Below, piece after piece: positions 1-10,445 of a stretch of 64,000 nt of DNA; positions within the stretch are counted from its first letter, which is position 1, and each line of letters opens with the position of its first letter. The position numbers and the translations under genes are program-made. This stretch comes from Heterocephalus glaber (Eukaryota; Chordata; Mammalia; Rodentia; Bathyergidae): positions 322,791-386,790 of the forward strand of contig NW_004624779.1 of NCBI RefSeq assembly GCF_000247695.1. The letters are read 5' to 3'. The notes under the pieces were generated by a model that saw only the letters and a program-made list of their open reading frames with translations, did no database searches and had not been told where the DNA came from.

Positions 1-572
1 AGAGTTCTACCTAACTTATCTTCCAGCAAGTTTAGTGTTTCTGTTTTAATATTTAGATCTTTAATCCACTTCTATTTTAGTTTAGTGCATGGTGAAAGAT
101 AGGGGTTTAGTTTTAATCTTTGGCAAGTTGAAATCCAGTTTTTCCAACACCATTTATTAAACAGGCTATCTTTCCTCCATTGAGGATGGTTGGCCCCTTT
201 ATCAAAGATGAGGTAGCTGAATATGTCTGGAGTTGTTTCTGTATCTTCTAATCTATTCCACTGATTCTCGGGTTTGTTACTTTGCCGGTACCCATACTGT
301 TTTTATCACAGTGGCTTTGTTGTATAGTTCCAAGTCAGGGATTGTGATACCCCCTGTCATGTTCCTATTGCCTGGAATTGCATTTGCTATTCTAGATCTC
401 TTCTGGTTCCAAATGAATTTTTGGATTATTTTCTCCAGGTCTGTGAAATATACTGTTGATATTTCAATGGGCATTGCATTGAATCTATATAGTAGTTTTG
501 GGAGTATGGCCATTTTCACTATATTGGTTCTTCCTACCCAGGAACATGAGATGTCTTTTCATTTTCTTATAT
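1..572 (-). mobile_element. L1 LINE fragment, ORF2 C-terminal part, truncated
   Basis: Part of a LINE-1 ORF2 gene (endonuclease/reverse transcriptase of a non-LTR retrotransposon), read on the minus strand. The conceptual peptide from 519 to 277 begins [17 protein letters not shown] two residues in and continues with [15 protein letters not shown] and [19 protein letters not shown]. This is the conserved segment just downstream of the RT domain in mammalian L1 ORF2. A frameshift and stop near 277-290 end that frame, but the L1 reading continues in another frame towards position 1, with readable SLFNKWCWKNW and LNPYLSPCTKLK motifs. L1 similarity stops abruptly near 572, consistent with 5' truncation at insertion. 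The 3' part lies outside the window. It is a dead copy but only moderately diverged. The 114-codon frame on the opposite strand (233-577) is its shadow. Confidence 0.92.
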
Positions 573-682
573 CCTAATAAGAAAATAATCTTGACACACT
601 AGGTTGCTAAACACTCTTATCATTCACATAGTTTATGGTAGATTTGGCATACTACTTATTTTAATTTTTAGATTAATTTTAT

Positions 683-778
683 TTACTTTTGACTTTTATT
701 AGTAAATGTTTGCAGTACATAATGATTGCATTCATTGTAGGTAGTTGGAACATGTAGGTAACACATTTCAATTCCCTT
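683..778 (-). mobile_element. L1 3' UTR fragment
   Basis: The stretch reading GCAGTACATAATGATTGCAT and on to AACACATTTCAATTCCC is also found, slightly diverged, at 15690-15755. In reverse complement it resembles the end of the L1 near 34410-34490. The T-rich lower edge (660-690) would be the L1 poly(A) tail, so the orientation is minus. It lies upstream (in L1 sense) of the ORF2 fragment at 1-572 and so must be a separate insertion. Confidence 0.6.
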
Positions 779-784
779 TTTTTA

Positions 785-879
785 TTGTTGTTTTTTTGTT
801 TTTTTGGTACTGGGGATCAAACTCGGGTCCTTGTGCTTGCAAGGGAGGCAGCAAAACCACTGAGCTAATTCCCTAACTC
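785..879 (-). mobile_element. ID-type tRNA-derived SINE
   Basis: In reverse complement it reads GGGAATTAGCTCAGTGGTTT, then CCTTGCAAGCACAAGGACCC, then GAGTTTGATCCCCAGTACC, followed by an A-rich tail (the T runs at 785-806). TTAGCTCAGTGG corresponds to the tRNA/pol III A box and GAGTTTGATCC to the B box. Its length of about 75 bp plus tail fits the ID family. It sits at the edge of an L1 3' UTR piece. I could not define a convincing target-site duplication. Confidence 0.85.
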
Positions 880-1481
880 CTTTTTCTGTATTTTAATACA
901 AAAAAGTTATTCAGTAAATGATGCTTACTTGAACACTGTTTTCATACTGGTAAATAAATAAACACCTTCTTATTCCACTCACATTCACATGAGAGAGATT
1001 CAACCATTTATATCAAATGAAGTCAAGAAGTAAAATTAAGCAAATACATTTAAAATGTTATGGTATTATAGAGGAAAGTGATTGCAGAATATTTGGTAGG
1101 GAAGACTTCCCTGAGTAGCAACAAAAACTCAAAGACCATAATGAAAACATTGACAGATTGATTAAATAACTATTAAATATTTTTCTACTGAAAATGTAAA
1201 TAAAAATAAAAAATGATAAAAGATGTATTTTAACAAATATAATTGACATTGAATCATCACCTATTTAACAATGAGACAAAGATAACCCCATAAAAATGAG
1301 TAACAAACTTCAGAGACCAAGATTCATAGGAATTTTTAAAAGTATATTAAAAGGTACTTGACATAATATTTTAAGAAATGTAAATAAGCAATTATATTTT
1401 ATTTTAAATCCATATAATTAACCATAATAAAATATTAATAATACTTCATATGAATGAAGATATAAAAATTCAGAGATATTA
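880..1481. other. AT-rich unassigned sequence
   Basis: No open frame of note, no recognised repeat and no RNA gene. It is strongly AT-rich with A runs and short ATTT/TAAA motifs, and is probably decayed intergenic DNA. Confidence 0.5.
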
Positions 1482-1930
1482 TCTTAGTTACTTTTCAATG
1501 TTGCTGAGACAAAATACTTGACACCCAAATTTTAAGGAAAAAAGGTTTATTTCAACTCACAATTTTTAGTGGTTTTAGTCTGTGGTCAGCTGGGCTCCAG
1601 GGCAAGTTGACATGGCAGAGGGTCACTGCAGAGGAGAAATAGGTCATGGTGGGTCAGGCAAAAGGCAAGGAGCAGCAGCAGCAGCAACAACAGCAATGGT
1701 ACTGCATTTCCTTTTAACCTAAACAGGCTACAAACCTTTTGGGTGGTGTGACTCATACCCAGGGTGGACCTTCTGTCTTCAGTAAGCCCAGTGAGCTACA
1801 CCCAGAACTATGCTAATTGCAATCAGTGGACCACACACCCTTAATCCTAGTATCACATATGCTAGATCCAGCCAGCTCAGAAAAGCCTCACCTATGAGCT
1901 CATGAGGCTTTGGAGTAGACACAAGTCATA
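1482..1930 (-). mobile_element. MaLR-type LTR (rodent), solitary
   Basis: Begins CTTAGTTACTTTTCAATGTT, then GAGACAAAATACTTGACA, GGTTTATTTCAACTCACA and CTGTGGTCAGCTGGGCTCC. This is the reverse-orientation layout of rodent ERVL-MaLR LTRs, in which the inverted AATAAA region lies near the low-coordinate end as TTTATT. A second diverged copy with the same layout lies at 12658-13080. A short CAG/CAA run (1670-1696) lies inside it. The family-level call is from memory of the LTR pattern, and the exact subfamily is not determined. No internal retroviral region is present on either side, so it is likely a solo LTR. Confidence 0.6.
1670..1696. repeat. (CAG)n/(CAA)n short microsatellite
   Basis: Six CAG-type units followed by CAA units, inside the LTR. 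It is short and imperfect. Confidence 0.8.
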
Positions 1931-2034
1931 ATTTTCTGTGTAGATAAAGCACTTTTGAAGGAAAATTTAGTTTTATTTTCATAATTAATCTATGTATCCC
2001 ATTTGATGTAGAATTTCCTCTCCAGAAATCCTAC

Positions 2035-2510
2035 AGCAATTGTCATACATTGTATGCAAGATGCATGGGCAGAATGTTCACTGCAGCATAGTATATCATA
2101 CTATGAAATGTAAAATAAACTGAAATGTCCATAAATAAGAATGGAATTAAATAAATTGTTTAAAAATTCGACAGAGGTGTAAATAATGGCATGGAGCAAT
2201 TTTCAAGATATAGGGACAAAGAGGAAAAAAAGGCAAAAAATAATTTACAACTGTTTTGATCTATGTAGAAAGGAGTTATGTGTGAGGGGCATGTGTGCAT
2301 GTATGCATACATGTGTGCACATGCAAATGCTTGAGAAAGTCATTATGATGGCAGACACCACATTGTTTTCAACAGGATTTTCTGAGGATGTGTGTATATA
2401 TGAATCTATGTGCCACACATGTGGAAAGGGGCTTTTCCAAATTATATATTTCATATTTTTGGAATATGTTAAAATAATTACTAATCCTCATATTATTGAA
2501 TAAACACACT
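2035..2510 (+). mobile_element. Old L1M LINE 3' fragment
   Basis: Reads GTTCACTGCAGCATAGTATA, GAAATGTCCATAAATAAGAA and GGAATTAAATAAATTG, then a GTGTGTATATATGAATC stretch. This is the familiar order at the 3' end of ancient mammalian L1M elements (few-copy target description followed by an alternating TG/TA segment). It is heavily decayed with no usable frame. Identification is by pattern memory, so the subfamily is left open. Confidence 0.55.
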
Positions 2511-2513
2511 TTC

Positions 2514-3458
2514 TCTTTTCACTTGATGATTTTATAGAATATTGCATGCTCAGGTCAAAACAAGCACCAATGTTCAGAAAGCATGTTGAGGGTTTCTGAA
2601 TTTTATAGTTGTCATTGACCATTTTCAAGTTGGGGGCTGAACAACAATCTATAGCATAAAAGAAAGCACAGCATCCAAAAAGAGACTACAGTTGGTACTA
2701 ATTCTTTAATTAAAATATAATTTATGAACTAATTGACCCATACACTTGAGTAATTCACCTATTGTTCAGGTGTTGTGTACCATGTATATCTGGTATAACT
2801 AAAGTTTTCTTATTCTGCTCTCTCATTTAAAGATGACATTACAGCTACTAGAAAGGAAACTAGATGTCACATTTAAATATGTTCAAATCATTGCATACAC
2901 TGTCCTTTTTAATTTAACCCATGAATCTTAATGCATTTTTCCAAGTCAAAGGAGAAAAAAGTATTGAATTTTCCAAGCTTTCTAGCTGTGATAACACAAA
3001 CACAAAAAGACAATGATTGAGAACTGCTGCAGTGCACAAAGAATACCAAAATATTAGTAAGATTTGGTTGCAAGTAATATAAAAACTAGTTAATTAACTT
3101 GAGTTAAAAAGTGGATTAAATTTTTCCCCTGAAGCATTCAACTATAACAATAAATTTGCAACTATTATATTATGGGTTTTGTTAATACTATTTAAATAAA
3201 TTCCACAGAAGTAAGTTCACTACATGATCATTTTAAGAGCTAATTATTTTTTTTAGCCTTCGGTTTATTAAAGATGTGCTATAATTTGATAGCTGAATAT
3301 ATTCCCCTTTGCCTATCAAAAAACCACTTGAGCTATGGAAACTCTGCTAACTTTTCTATGAAATTATACATGACCAGCTGATCTATAATATAAAACATCC
3401 ATTCTAAAAAGTTTGCGGATTATCTTAGAAGTAAAAGTTTGAAGGTTAAACACACAAA
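2514..3458. other. AT-rich sequence without recognised feature
   Basis: No repeat, exon or RNA gene recognised on either strand. Contains only short AT-rich runs. Confidence 0.5.
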
Positions 3459-3621
3459 TTTATTTCAGTAGTTGGGTGTGGTCATGCATACCTGTAATCC
3501 CACCACTTGGGAAGCTGAGGCAGGAGGATGGCCACGAGTTCAAGGACACCCTGGGCTACATAATGAGATGAAGGCAAGCCATTGAGAGACTGACTCAAAA
3601 AAATTCTCTTTTATTTCAGTA
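3459..3621 (+). mobile_element. B1-type (7SL-derived) SINE with target-site duplication
   Basis: The body at 3471-3600 reads GTTGGGTGTGGTCATGCATA, CTGTAATCCCACCACTTGGG, GAAGCTGAGGCAGGAGGATG and GAGTTCAAGGACACCCTGGG, ending CTGACTCAAAAAAA. These are the box A/box B and body motifs of rodent B1 elements. The insertion is bracketed by a perfect 12-bp direct repeat TTTATTTCAGTA at 3459-3470 and 3610-3621, the expected product of L1-mediated target-primed insertion. The body is moderately diverged (for example GTGGTCATGCATACC in place of the usual GTGGCGCACGCC). Confidence 0.93.
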
Positions 3622-4629
3622 TTTTTCCTGAGACATTGTTATGCAGATATTATTCCATAAAATATTCTTTTCTGTTCCATTACCTGCGGGAATTATGATT
3701 TATTGTAAGTGGTTTGGATCTTGTGTTTGTTGATTACAAACTCAGATTCAACATGACACTTGACATTGTCCTAAAATAATTATATTGCACTATGTTTTTT
3801 GAAAAAATAAAACCAATTAACCTTTGAAATTTTAATAGTGCTAGTTTTCTCAGGGAATAGTTTAACTTTGTGATTAATTGGTATCATTACTATTTTGTGC
3901 TCTGATTAAATATTTGTTCAGGTACCATACTCAAAGATTTCATTTATATGTTCATGATAATTTATATAAATCCATATGAAAATTAGCTATAGTTATGAAA
4001 ATAGAGCTTATATATGTTTATGAAATAGTTATGGAAGATATATCCATATATAATCCATGTATATCAGTATTTACATACATAAACGTATACAAATGTATAT
4101 ATGAATTTTATATATTTATCTATCTCTCTATATAATTGCAGATCCCCTATCCACATGCAAGAACAAATAATTAGCCTTTAACATACAATTCTCTTTATAC
4201 TATAGCTTAAACTGTCACATTACTAAACAGTCAAAATTTTAAGTCAAAATCACCTTTTGAAATTTTCAGTCCTCTGTATCTATGAGGACATGTGGAAAAC
4301 ATCTTAAAATATTGGTAATGTTAGAAATGCCATGTTTCATTCATTTCGTGATATGTATTATCTACTTTAAAGAAGTCTTTGTTCAAGGCATTCAGAATGT
4401 ATCAGTGAGTAGAACACATAAAGAAGCCTGTGATCATGAAGCTTTTGTGTTATGAAAGATCGAGAGTCAATACAAAATAAATATATTTCAGTAGCATGTG
4501 ACTAGTTGAAAAGCACCACATGTGGTCCAAAACAGGCCTTCCGTCTGTGTTCATATGGACTGTGAGTGGATTTGGTTCTTAATATTTTCAAACCTCCCAA
4601 GATTGTGTGACATGTTAAAAAATGTGTGA
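3622..4629. other. AT-rich sequence with TA-rich stretch
   Basis: No gene or well-defined repeat seen. 3940-4135 is unusually rich in TATA/ATAT steps. 4370-4490 loosely resembles the opening of the purine-rich ancient repeat (a 'sum-up' region before ...CATGAAGCTTTTG...), but too weakly to call. Confidence 0.45.
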
Positions 4630-4826
4630 AATTAAAATTCCTGTTTATGCAAGTAAAGGTTTATTGCAATATAGCCATCTATGTTCATTGTTTTGAGTGT
4701 TGCTTGTAATGTTTTGTGCTAGATCAGGAGAGTTGAGTAGCTGAGCCAGAGAATGAATGGCCTGGAATGCAAGCCTTAAAATCTTTATTAACTGGTTATT
4801 TACAGAGAAAGTTTGCCAACCTCGAC
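4630..4826 (-). mobile_element. hAT-type MITE remnant
   Basis: In reverse complement the element starts GGTTGGCAAACTTTCTCTGT, then AAAGATTTTAAGGCTTGC, then CTACTCAACTCTC. It ends with an AAACCTTTACTTGCATAAAC segment, matching the order of a common ancient mammalian nonautonomous hAT element whose tip reads ...GGCAAACTTTTTCTGTAAA. Only the ends and spacing are preserved. No transposase is present. The exact MER family name is not asserted. Confidence 0.6.
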
Positions 4827-6015
4827 ATTGAATAACTTCACAACACTCATACTAGAATTGACATTTAATAAGTGTTTCCATAGAGAGATACTTTGATGTC
4901 TAGATGTACTGATAGATTATTTTGCTAAAAGCTTTTCCCAATTAAAATTCAAACGTTTGTATATTTGTTGGCAAGAAATATAAAAAGAGTCTGTCAAATC
5001 TCTTAAGTATCTTCAGTAATAAGTACCTTACTATTAGACAAATGCAGAATTCTAAATGTGATTTGCATTAAATTAACAATTGTGGAGTTTTTATTATTTG
5101 GCAAATGCTTTTAGCTATATAATTAAGTTAAATTTTCAAATCAACTCACTAAAATAGGCATTTTGCTTTTGATTTTATCAACAAAAATAAGGGAAGTACC
5201 AGAAATTCCAGTTCAAGGCCAGGTTCAGTATCTTGATGGTTGAACCCCCCTCTAAATCCCAGTCTTTTCACTGAAAATCTAGGAGTACTAGATTTATAGC
5301 TCCTTAACACTGCTTAGTAATCAAATGACACATCAGCAATCTGAGTTGAAACAGTGTAGAGTACCATCTAAATTTAAAATAAAATGAATAAATCAAATTT
5401 ATTTTACTGACCAGACACTGTAAATGGACATGTTCTTAATGATTTTTGTTTCTGCTTTTATCATAAGAACCATGTGTACATGCCATAAAACTCAAGCCCT
5501 ATCTCAGATTTTAATGTTTAATTACTCAGGAATATTAGTTACTATTCATTTTGGGTGGGATGGGTAAGGGAAGGATAAGAGATTGTAAGATTAAACAAGA
5601 GGAAAGATTAAAGGTAGAGAGAACAGGGCTGATTTTATCATGGACTGCAGCATCAGCGTAGATAATCATACTCACATGTGAACTGGGCTCAGCTAACAAC
5701 AGAACACTGGGATGAACAGGTTGTGTCAATCAACATGCAGGGTTTGAGGTAAACCTGTCAACAAAGTTTACCCCTGAAAAAGCATGGAGAGAAGGGAGCT
5801 GGTAGGAGGTTTACTTGAGGATTTAAACAGAACAGGACAGTTTAAATATATTTCTTATTGTATATGTTTTCTAACCAAGGATGAGATCTTATTCTACAGA
5901 CTGCCCATGCTTGAATTTTTCCTAGTTCTGTCTTTTTGTTTCTAAATTTTGCTATTTCATTCTATAAATAAGACTTATAACTCAGGTTGAATGATTAGTG
6001 AAGTAGATTGGAGGG
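4827..6015. other. Unassigned sequence, possible weak MIR
   Basis: No gene seen. Around 5150-5280 there is a loose resemblance to a MIR core (...AGGCATTTTGCTTTT... to ...CCAGTCTTTTCACTG...), but it is too degraded to annotate. The remainder is ordinary AT-rich DNA. Confidence 0.4.
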
Positions 6016-6315
6016 CCGTTCATTCATTAATTCAGAAATACTGCTTGTGTTCCTTTCTTCAGGTCAGATACTATGCTTCTCCTTAAGAAGGCAGTAATAT
6101 AGACCACCATGGTCTCTTTCCTCTTCAGCTCACATTTTTTTGCAGAGACATATAGTAAGATACTTATTACATAATTTACTATGTTAAAATTTGTCAATAT
6201 TTTATGAAGGGAAGTACAGAGTACTTGGAAAGACTCTAAGAGTGACCCGATCTAGTCAAAGCTAGATTTTGGAGAATAATATTTATGCTAAGAAATTACA
6301 GACAATTGGAGATAT

Positions 6316-6676
6316 CTTAGCTGTTTGAATTACTATAACAAACTGAAGTAACTTATAAACAACTGAAATTTATTTCTCACCATTCTGGAGGCTGGAAAGA
6401 CCAAAACCAAGGCACTGGCAGATTCGGTGTGGGTCTAAGCACCTGAATCCAGATGTGTCTTCTGGTCATGTCTTCGTGGTGGAATGAGAAAGACCTCTCT
6501 GAGGCCTCTTCTGTAAGGGCATTCATCTCCTTCAAGAGAAAAGAAGCCTTGGCCTTTGTTACCTAATCACCCCCCAGAGACTCTACCTTATCCCCATCAC
6601 ATATTAGAGTTCATTGTATTAGATTAGATTTCAACATATCAAATTTGGGGGATAGGAAATTATTTGAACCACATCA
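6316..6676 (-). mobile_element. MaLR LTR (MLT1/MST-like)
   Basis: Reads TTACTATAACAAACTGAAGT, AACTTATAAACAACTGAAAT, TTATTTCTCACCATTCTGGA, GGCTGGAAAGACC, GGCACTGGCAGATTCGGTGT, GACCTCTCTGAGGCCTC, CCTAATCACC and finally TTTCAACATATCAAATTTGG. This is the reverse complement of the classic MaLR LTR layout, with its polyadenylation region near the low-coordinate end. It is a complete-length solo LTR, inserted into the purine-rich repeat. Confidence 0.85.
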
Positions 6677-6913
6677 AAGATTTTCTTTCTACATGAGGCT
6701 GTAATGTGGCAAAGGCAAAAGCATTTAAACAAGCTTTACAGTTGAGAAGAAAGGTGCTCATTTGTTCAAGTAATTCAAAGAAATGAAAGAGAGTGAATCA
6801 GAATTTGGAGACTGGGCGGGAGGGAAGAAGAGATAAAACCAAGGAGCTAGGTAGAGGTGGAATCATGTATGTCATTGGACAAGATGTTCATGATTTAATA
6901 TATTTGATCCTAC

Positions 6914-7038
6914 TAATAATTTGAAATAGAGGGCCTGGAATTTAGCTCAGTAGTTTCGCCGCCTGCTGTGCAAGCACAAGGACCAGAGTTCAATCCCCGG
7001 TACCAAAAAAAAAAATAATAATAATAATTTGAAATAGA
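6914..7038 (+). mobile_element. ID-type SINE with perfect 17-bp target-site duplication
   Basis: The body starts at 6931: GGGCCTGGAATTTAGCTCAG, then CGCCGCCTGCTGTGCAAGCA, then GAGTTCAATCCCCGGTACC and an A tail with TAA units. The A-box-like TTAGCTCAGT and B-box GAGTTCAATCC are intact. The direct repeat TAATAATTTGAAATAGA is identical at 6914-6930 and 7022-7038. The intact pol III boxes, retained CpG sites and perfect duplication make this one of the youngest insertions in the window. Whether it is transcribed cannot be judged here. Confidence 0.95.
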
Positions 7039-8067
7039 AATGATTTTTAAAGGAACCCTCCAGAGGGTAGGATAAATCGGGGAGAGCCTATAATGAATAT
7101 ACATATATTTATGTATACGTACACATGTATACCTATACATACACACATATAGAGTTATTAACTGGATACAGCAAGTAAAGAAAAGTTTATAAATTATGTA
7201 GCTTCCATGACCGACTAAATGAATATACTATTTACTGAGAAAAAGCATTAAAAATAAGAATTTGTGGGCAAATATTATGAATCAGGCTTTGAAATACTTA
7301 GCTAGAAGTGTCTGTGAAATATCTATGTTGAGTCCTCAGTTAGATATGAATTGAGTATTTAGAAGAAGATTCCAACTGGAGATAAAAGCTGAAATAAAAA
7401 TAGAGTGTCGAGGGGCCTTGGTCATATCAAGGAAGATGAGCTAATTTTAATGAGAGCTGAAGTAAGAGGAACACTGAAAAATATCTCATATTTAGTAACG
7501 TGAAGGCTATTGGTAAATTCAGAAAACACATTTTTTTCCTCTGGGAGAGTGCAAAAAATAAGGGCAATCATGGAGAAAACAAGTGTAAACAACTATTTTT
7601 AAAAATGAGGCCATATGAAGAAAAGGAGTTTTGATAGTAATGACATTGAAAAAGGTAATACCCTGGGCAAACCATTTTAAGATGTAAGAATCAGAAGAGG
7701 CATATATAAATACTACAAGAGTTATAGAGTACAGAAATAGTTTTTTTCTCTCATAAAATTGAAATATTTTCTAGTTTTCCCTACAGTTTAGGTTTACTTC
7801 TATTATCACTGCAAAATTATTAATAATAACGGTTTCAATCACAGAGTTTTAGGTTTAGATGATAAATTATATAGTCATCCTATATAGAGATAAGAGAAGG
7901 GATATTTTAGAGTATAAGAAGAGAATCAGAACATAAATTATGGTCAGATTATTATCTTTATAGAATATTGTAATGATTTCAGAGGAAGGTAGTGGGAACT
8001 TTGCAGATTTGTTAGTGACACTTTTAATTCCAGTAAGATATATAAAGCAGGACCAATGAAGGTACCA

Positions 8068-9366
8068 GGAAAGCATAATGGGGATAAAAGTCTTTTCAAA
8101 AAATGGTGCTGAAACAACTGAATATCCAAATGTTGATCCTTTATATTATAATACACACAAAAATTTAACTCAATGTATATCATAGTTAAAACTATGTTTC
8201 CTAAAGCTATCAAACACTTAGAAGAAGAAAATTCTAGGAGTAAATCTTCATAACTTTGAATTAGGCAAAGCCTTATTAGGTATTAAAATAAAAAACACAA
8301 GATACAAAACAAAAAATTAATTAGATTTCATCAAATTTTAAAAATGTATGCTTCAAAGGATACCATTCAAAATATGAAAAGACAACACACCACATGGGAG
8401 AAAACATTGCAAAATATATATCTTGTATGACAATTTACTTATCTATAGATCTTTGGGACTCTTTCAACACAATAATAAAAAAGACTAATTTTTAAATAGC
8501 CAAAGGATTTGAACAGATATTTCTCTTTTAAGATTCTCAAGTAGACAACAGACATATGAAGAAACATTCAACATCATTACCTTCAGGAGCCATCAATGAA
8601 ATGCACATTAACACCACAATGATATATCACTTCACATATGCTAAATTGGGTATAACCAGAAAGATGAATAATAAAAAGTGTGGGAAAGGTGTAGAGAAGT
8701 TGCAACTTTCCTACATTTCTGGTATCAGTATAAAAATAGCACATATTCATCAGAAGACAGGCTGGTAGCTCCTCAAATGGCTAAACACAGAGTTATTATA
8801 TCAACTAGAATTTCCTCTTCTAGATATATAACCAACAGAAATAAAAACATACATCATACAAAAGCTTGTGCAAAAATGTTCTAACAACATTGTTCACAAT
8901 ACTCAAAAAAATATGAAAACTCAGATGTCCATGAGCTGATGAGTGGATAATCAAAATGTGGTACAATCATATAATAGGATATTCAGGCACAAAAACTAAA
9001 GAAGCACTGATACATAATAAAATGGATGAACTTTGAAAAAATATGCTAAACAAAATAAGCTAGACACATGAAAACTCAAATGTTGTGTGATTCCGTTTAT
9101 ATAAATTTTAAGGGCAGACAAAATTATAGAGACAGAAACTGGATTCATAATTGCTAGGAAACAGGGATGGGTGGTAGAGGGAGGACAGTGACTGGTCAAG
9201 GATATGAGATTTGGGAGGAGAATGATGAAATGCTCTAAAATTGATTGTACAGTAGTGATGATTGTCCAGCTTTGTGAGTTCACTAGATCATCCTAAATCA
9301 GGTGCCATAATTGTGTGAATTATATGGTATGTTAATTAGCTTTTATTAAAACTGTGATATTAAAAA
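8068..9366 (+). mobile_element. L1M LINE, ORF2 3' part and 3' UTR (old)
   Basis: An ancient L1 in sense orientation. Landmarks in order: AATGGTGCTGAAACAACTGA (8102), ATTAGATTTCATCAAATTTT, CATGGGAGAAAACATTGCAA, CAACACAATAATAAAAAAGA, GAAGAAACATTCAACATCAT, GTGTGGGAAAGGTGTAGAGA, TCCACGAGCTGATGAGTGGA-like text at 8927, and GGTACAATCATATAATAGGA. A 3' UTR with GGGATGGGTGGTAGAGGGAG and a terminal GCTTTTATTAAAACTGTGAT follows. Many stops and indels are present, and the longest residual frames are about 70 codons (8556-8768). 5' truncated near 8068. Confidence 0.85.
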
Positions 9367-9369
9367 CAT

Positions 9370-10310
9370 AAAGAGCCAATCATATTTAGTGGTAATGAGC
9401 ACAGAGATGGGAGCTCAGATAATAAAGATTTAGGGAGCTTTTGAGATCATTAAGCAAATTTCTAATTATGAAGAACAGAGAAGACAAGACTTAAAACACA
9501 TAATCATCATTTCTTGTTTTAAAATATTATATGTGGCAGGCACCATAGCGTTAAAATGTAGGTAGGGACAACTAATCTTGCTTTAGTCTGCGTCTCTCAG
9601 TAATTATTTTGTGTCCAAGGTAACTGTGCTGATCAAGTTTAAGCTTTCCACTGTTTCAGTTCACATTCAGGTTTCTGTGGAAAGCAAGATGAAAGGTGAG
9701 TCACCGGCAATATTTACAGAAACATGTAAAAAAGTAAGACTGGGAAAGCACTTTTTCTATAGGACTCTTGCCTGAAGAAAACGTAAGACTATTGTGAAGA
9801 AAATATTATTCAATCTTCCACCTCTTCATTGGAGCCCATCCACAGCGAGAGTAAATGCTGCCTGTCTGATGTAAATAGCAGATAAACAACTTCTTCTCAC
9901 ATTGCTTATAAGATGTGTAAAGTAAGGGACCGTGCAAACCAAATGAAATGAACTGTCAATTTCATTCAAGAAACCACTTAAGACTAGTTATGCATATAAA
10001 CCACAGCAACTCATTTACTCATAAAAATCAATAAGCTGCCACCTGGGTCATCAGGAGAGCCCTCTCCACTGCAGGAAAACAATTCTGAGCTTTCATAGAA
10101 GTGAGCCAGAAGCTGCATTCTTCATTAGGCCACAGCCAAGACCAATCTGTATTTTTTCAGCTGATAATCTATTAAGCATTGTTATTACCTATTATGGCCA
10201 TAAGAAGTGATTCCTTTTTGTCTTTCACAACACGCCCCCTTTTTAAATGGTGTTTCTTTAATGGAATACTTTGCATAGTGGAAACAGCTGAATTTCCAAA
10301 ATAATCCTCT
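9370..10310. other. Sequence without recognised repeat
   Basis: No gene or repeat recognised. Less AT-rich and less repeat-like than its surroundings (for example 9590-9720 and 10020-10260), so it may hold conserved noncoding sequence, but nothing in the bases alone proves it. Confidence 0.35.
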
Positions 10311-10314
10311 CAGA

Positions 10315-10445
10315 CGGAACCCTGATTCTGTGGTCACACTCTAGGTGAAATGGTCAATGTTAAATGTTAATTAAATGCCATCTCTGAGCTTCAGTTTCCT
10401 CAGTGAAGAATAAATGTAATGCTGCCCAACTCACATGTTAGATTT
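10315..10445 (-). mobile_element. MIR SINE fragment
   Basis: Contains the reverse-orientation MIR landmark GAGCTTCAGTTTCCTCAGTG, preceded by a TGGTCACACTCTAGGTGAAA segment and followed by AATAAATGTAATGCTGCCCA. The order matches antisense MIR. Diverged, as expected of this old family. Confidence 0.65.

Larger units (their letters stand above)
6020..8065 (+). repeat. Purine-rich ancient interspersed repeat, block 1 (interrupted)
   Basis: Opens with a short description-like region (ATACTGCTTGTG ... CAGATACTATGCTTCTCC ... CACCATGGTCTCTTTCC) comparable to the openings at 35485 and 29100. It then runs as A/G-rich text with phrases such as AAGATGAGC, GAATTGAGTATTTAGAAG, GGAGATAAAAGCTG and GAAAAGGAGTTTTGATAG. 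The same style and order of phrases recurs at 19365-21780 and 29100-36080, always with the purine strand on +. It is interrupted by a MaLR LTR (6316-6676) and an ID SINE (6931-7021), showing that it predates both. It is noncoding. I believe it is an ancient mammalian repeat but cannot name the family with certainty. Confidence 0.45.

Noticed and set aside
233..577. 114-codon open frame on +
   Set aside because: It is the antisense of the L1 ORF2 fragment at 1-572; the minus strand carries the recognisable L1 motifs.
6931..7021. Possible tRNA gene (intact A and B boxes)
   Set aside because: It lacks the cloverleaf arms, ends in an A tail and is flanked by a target-site duplication, so it is an ID SINE.
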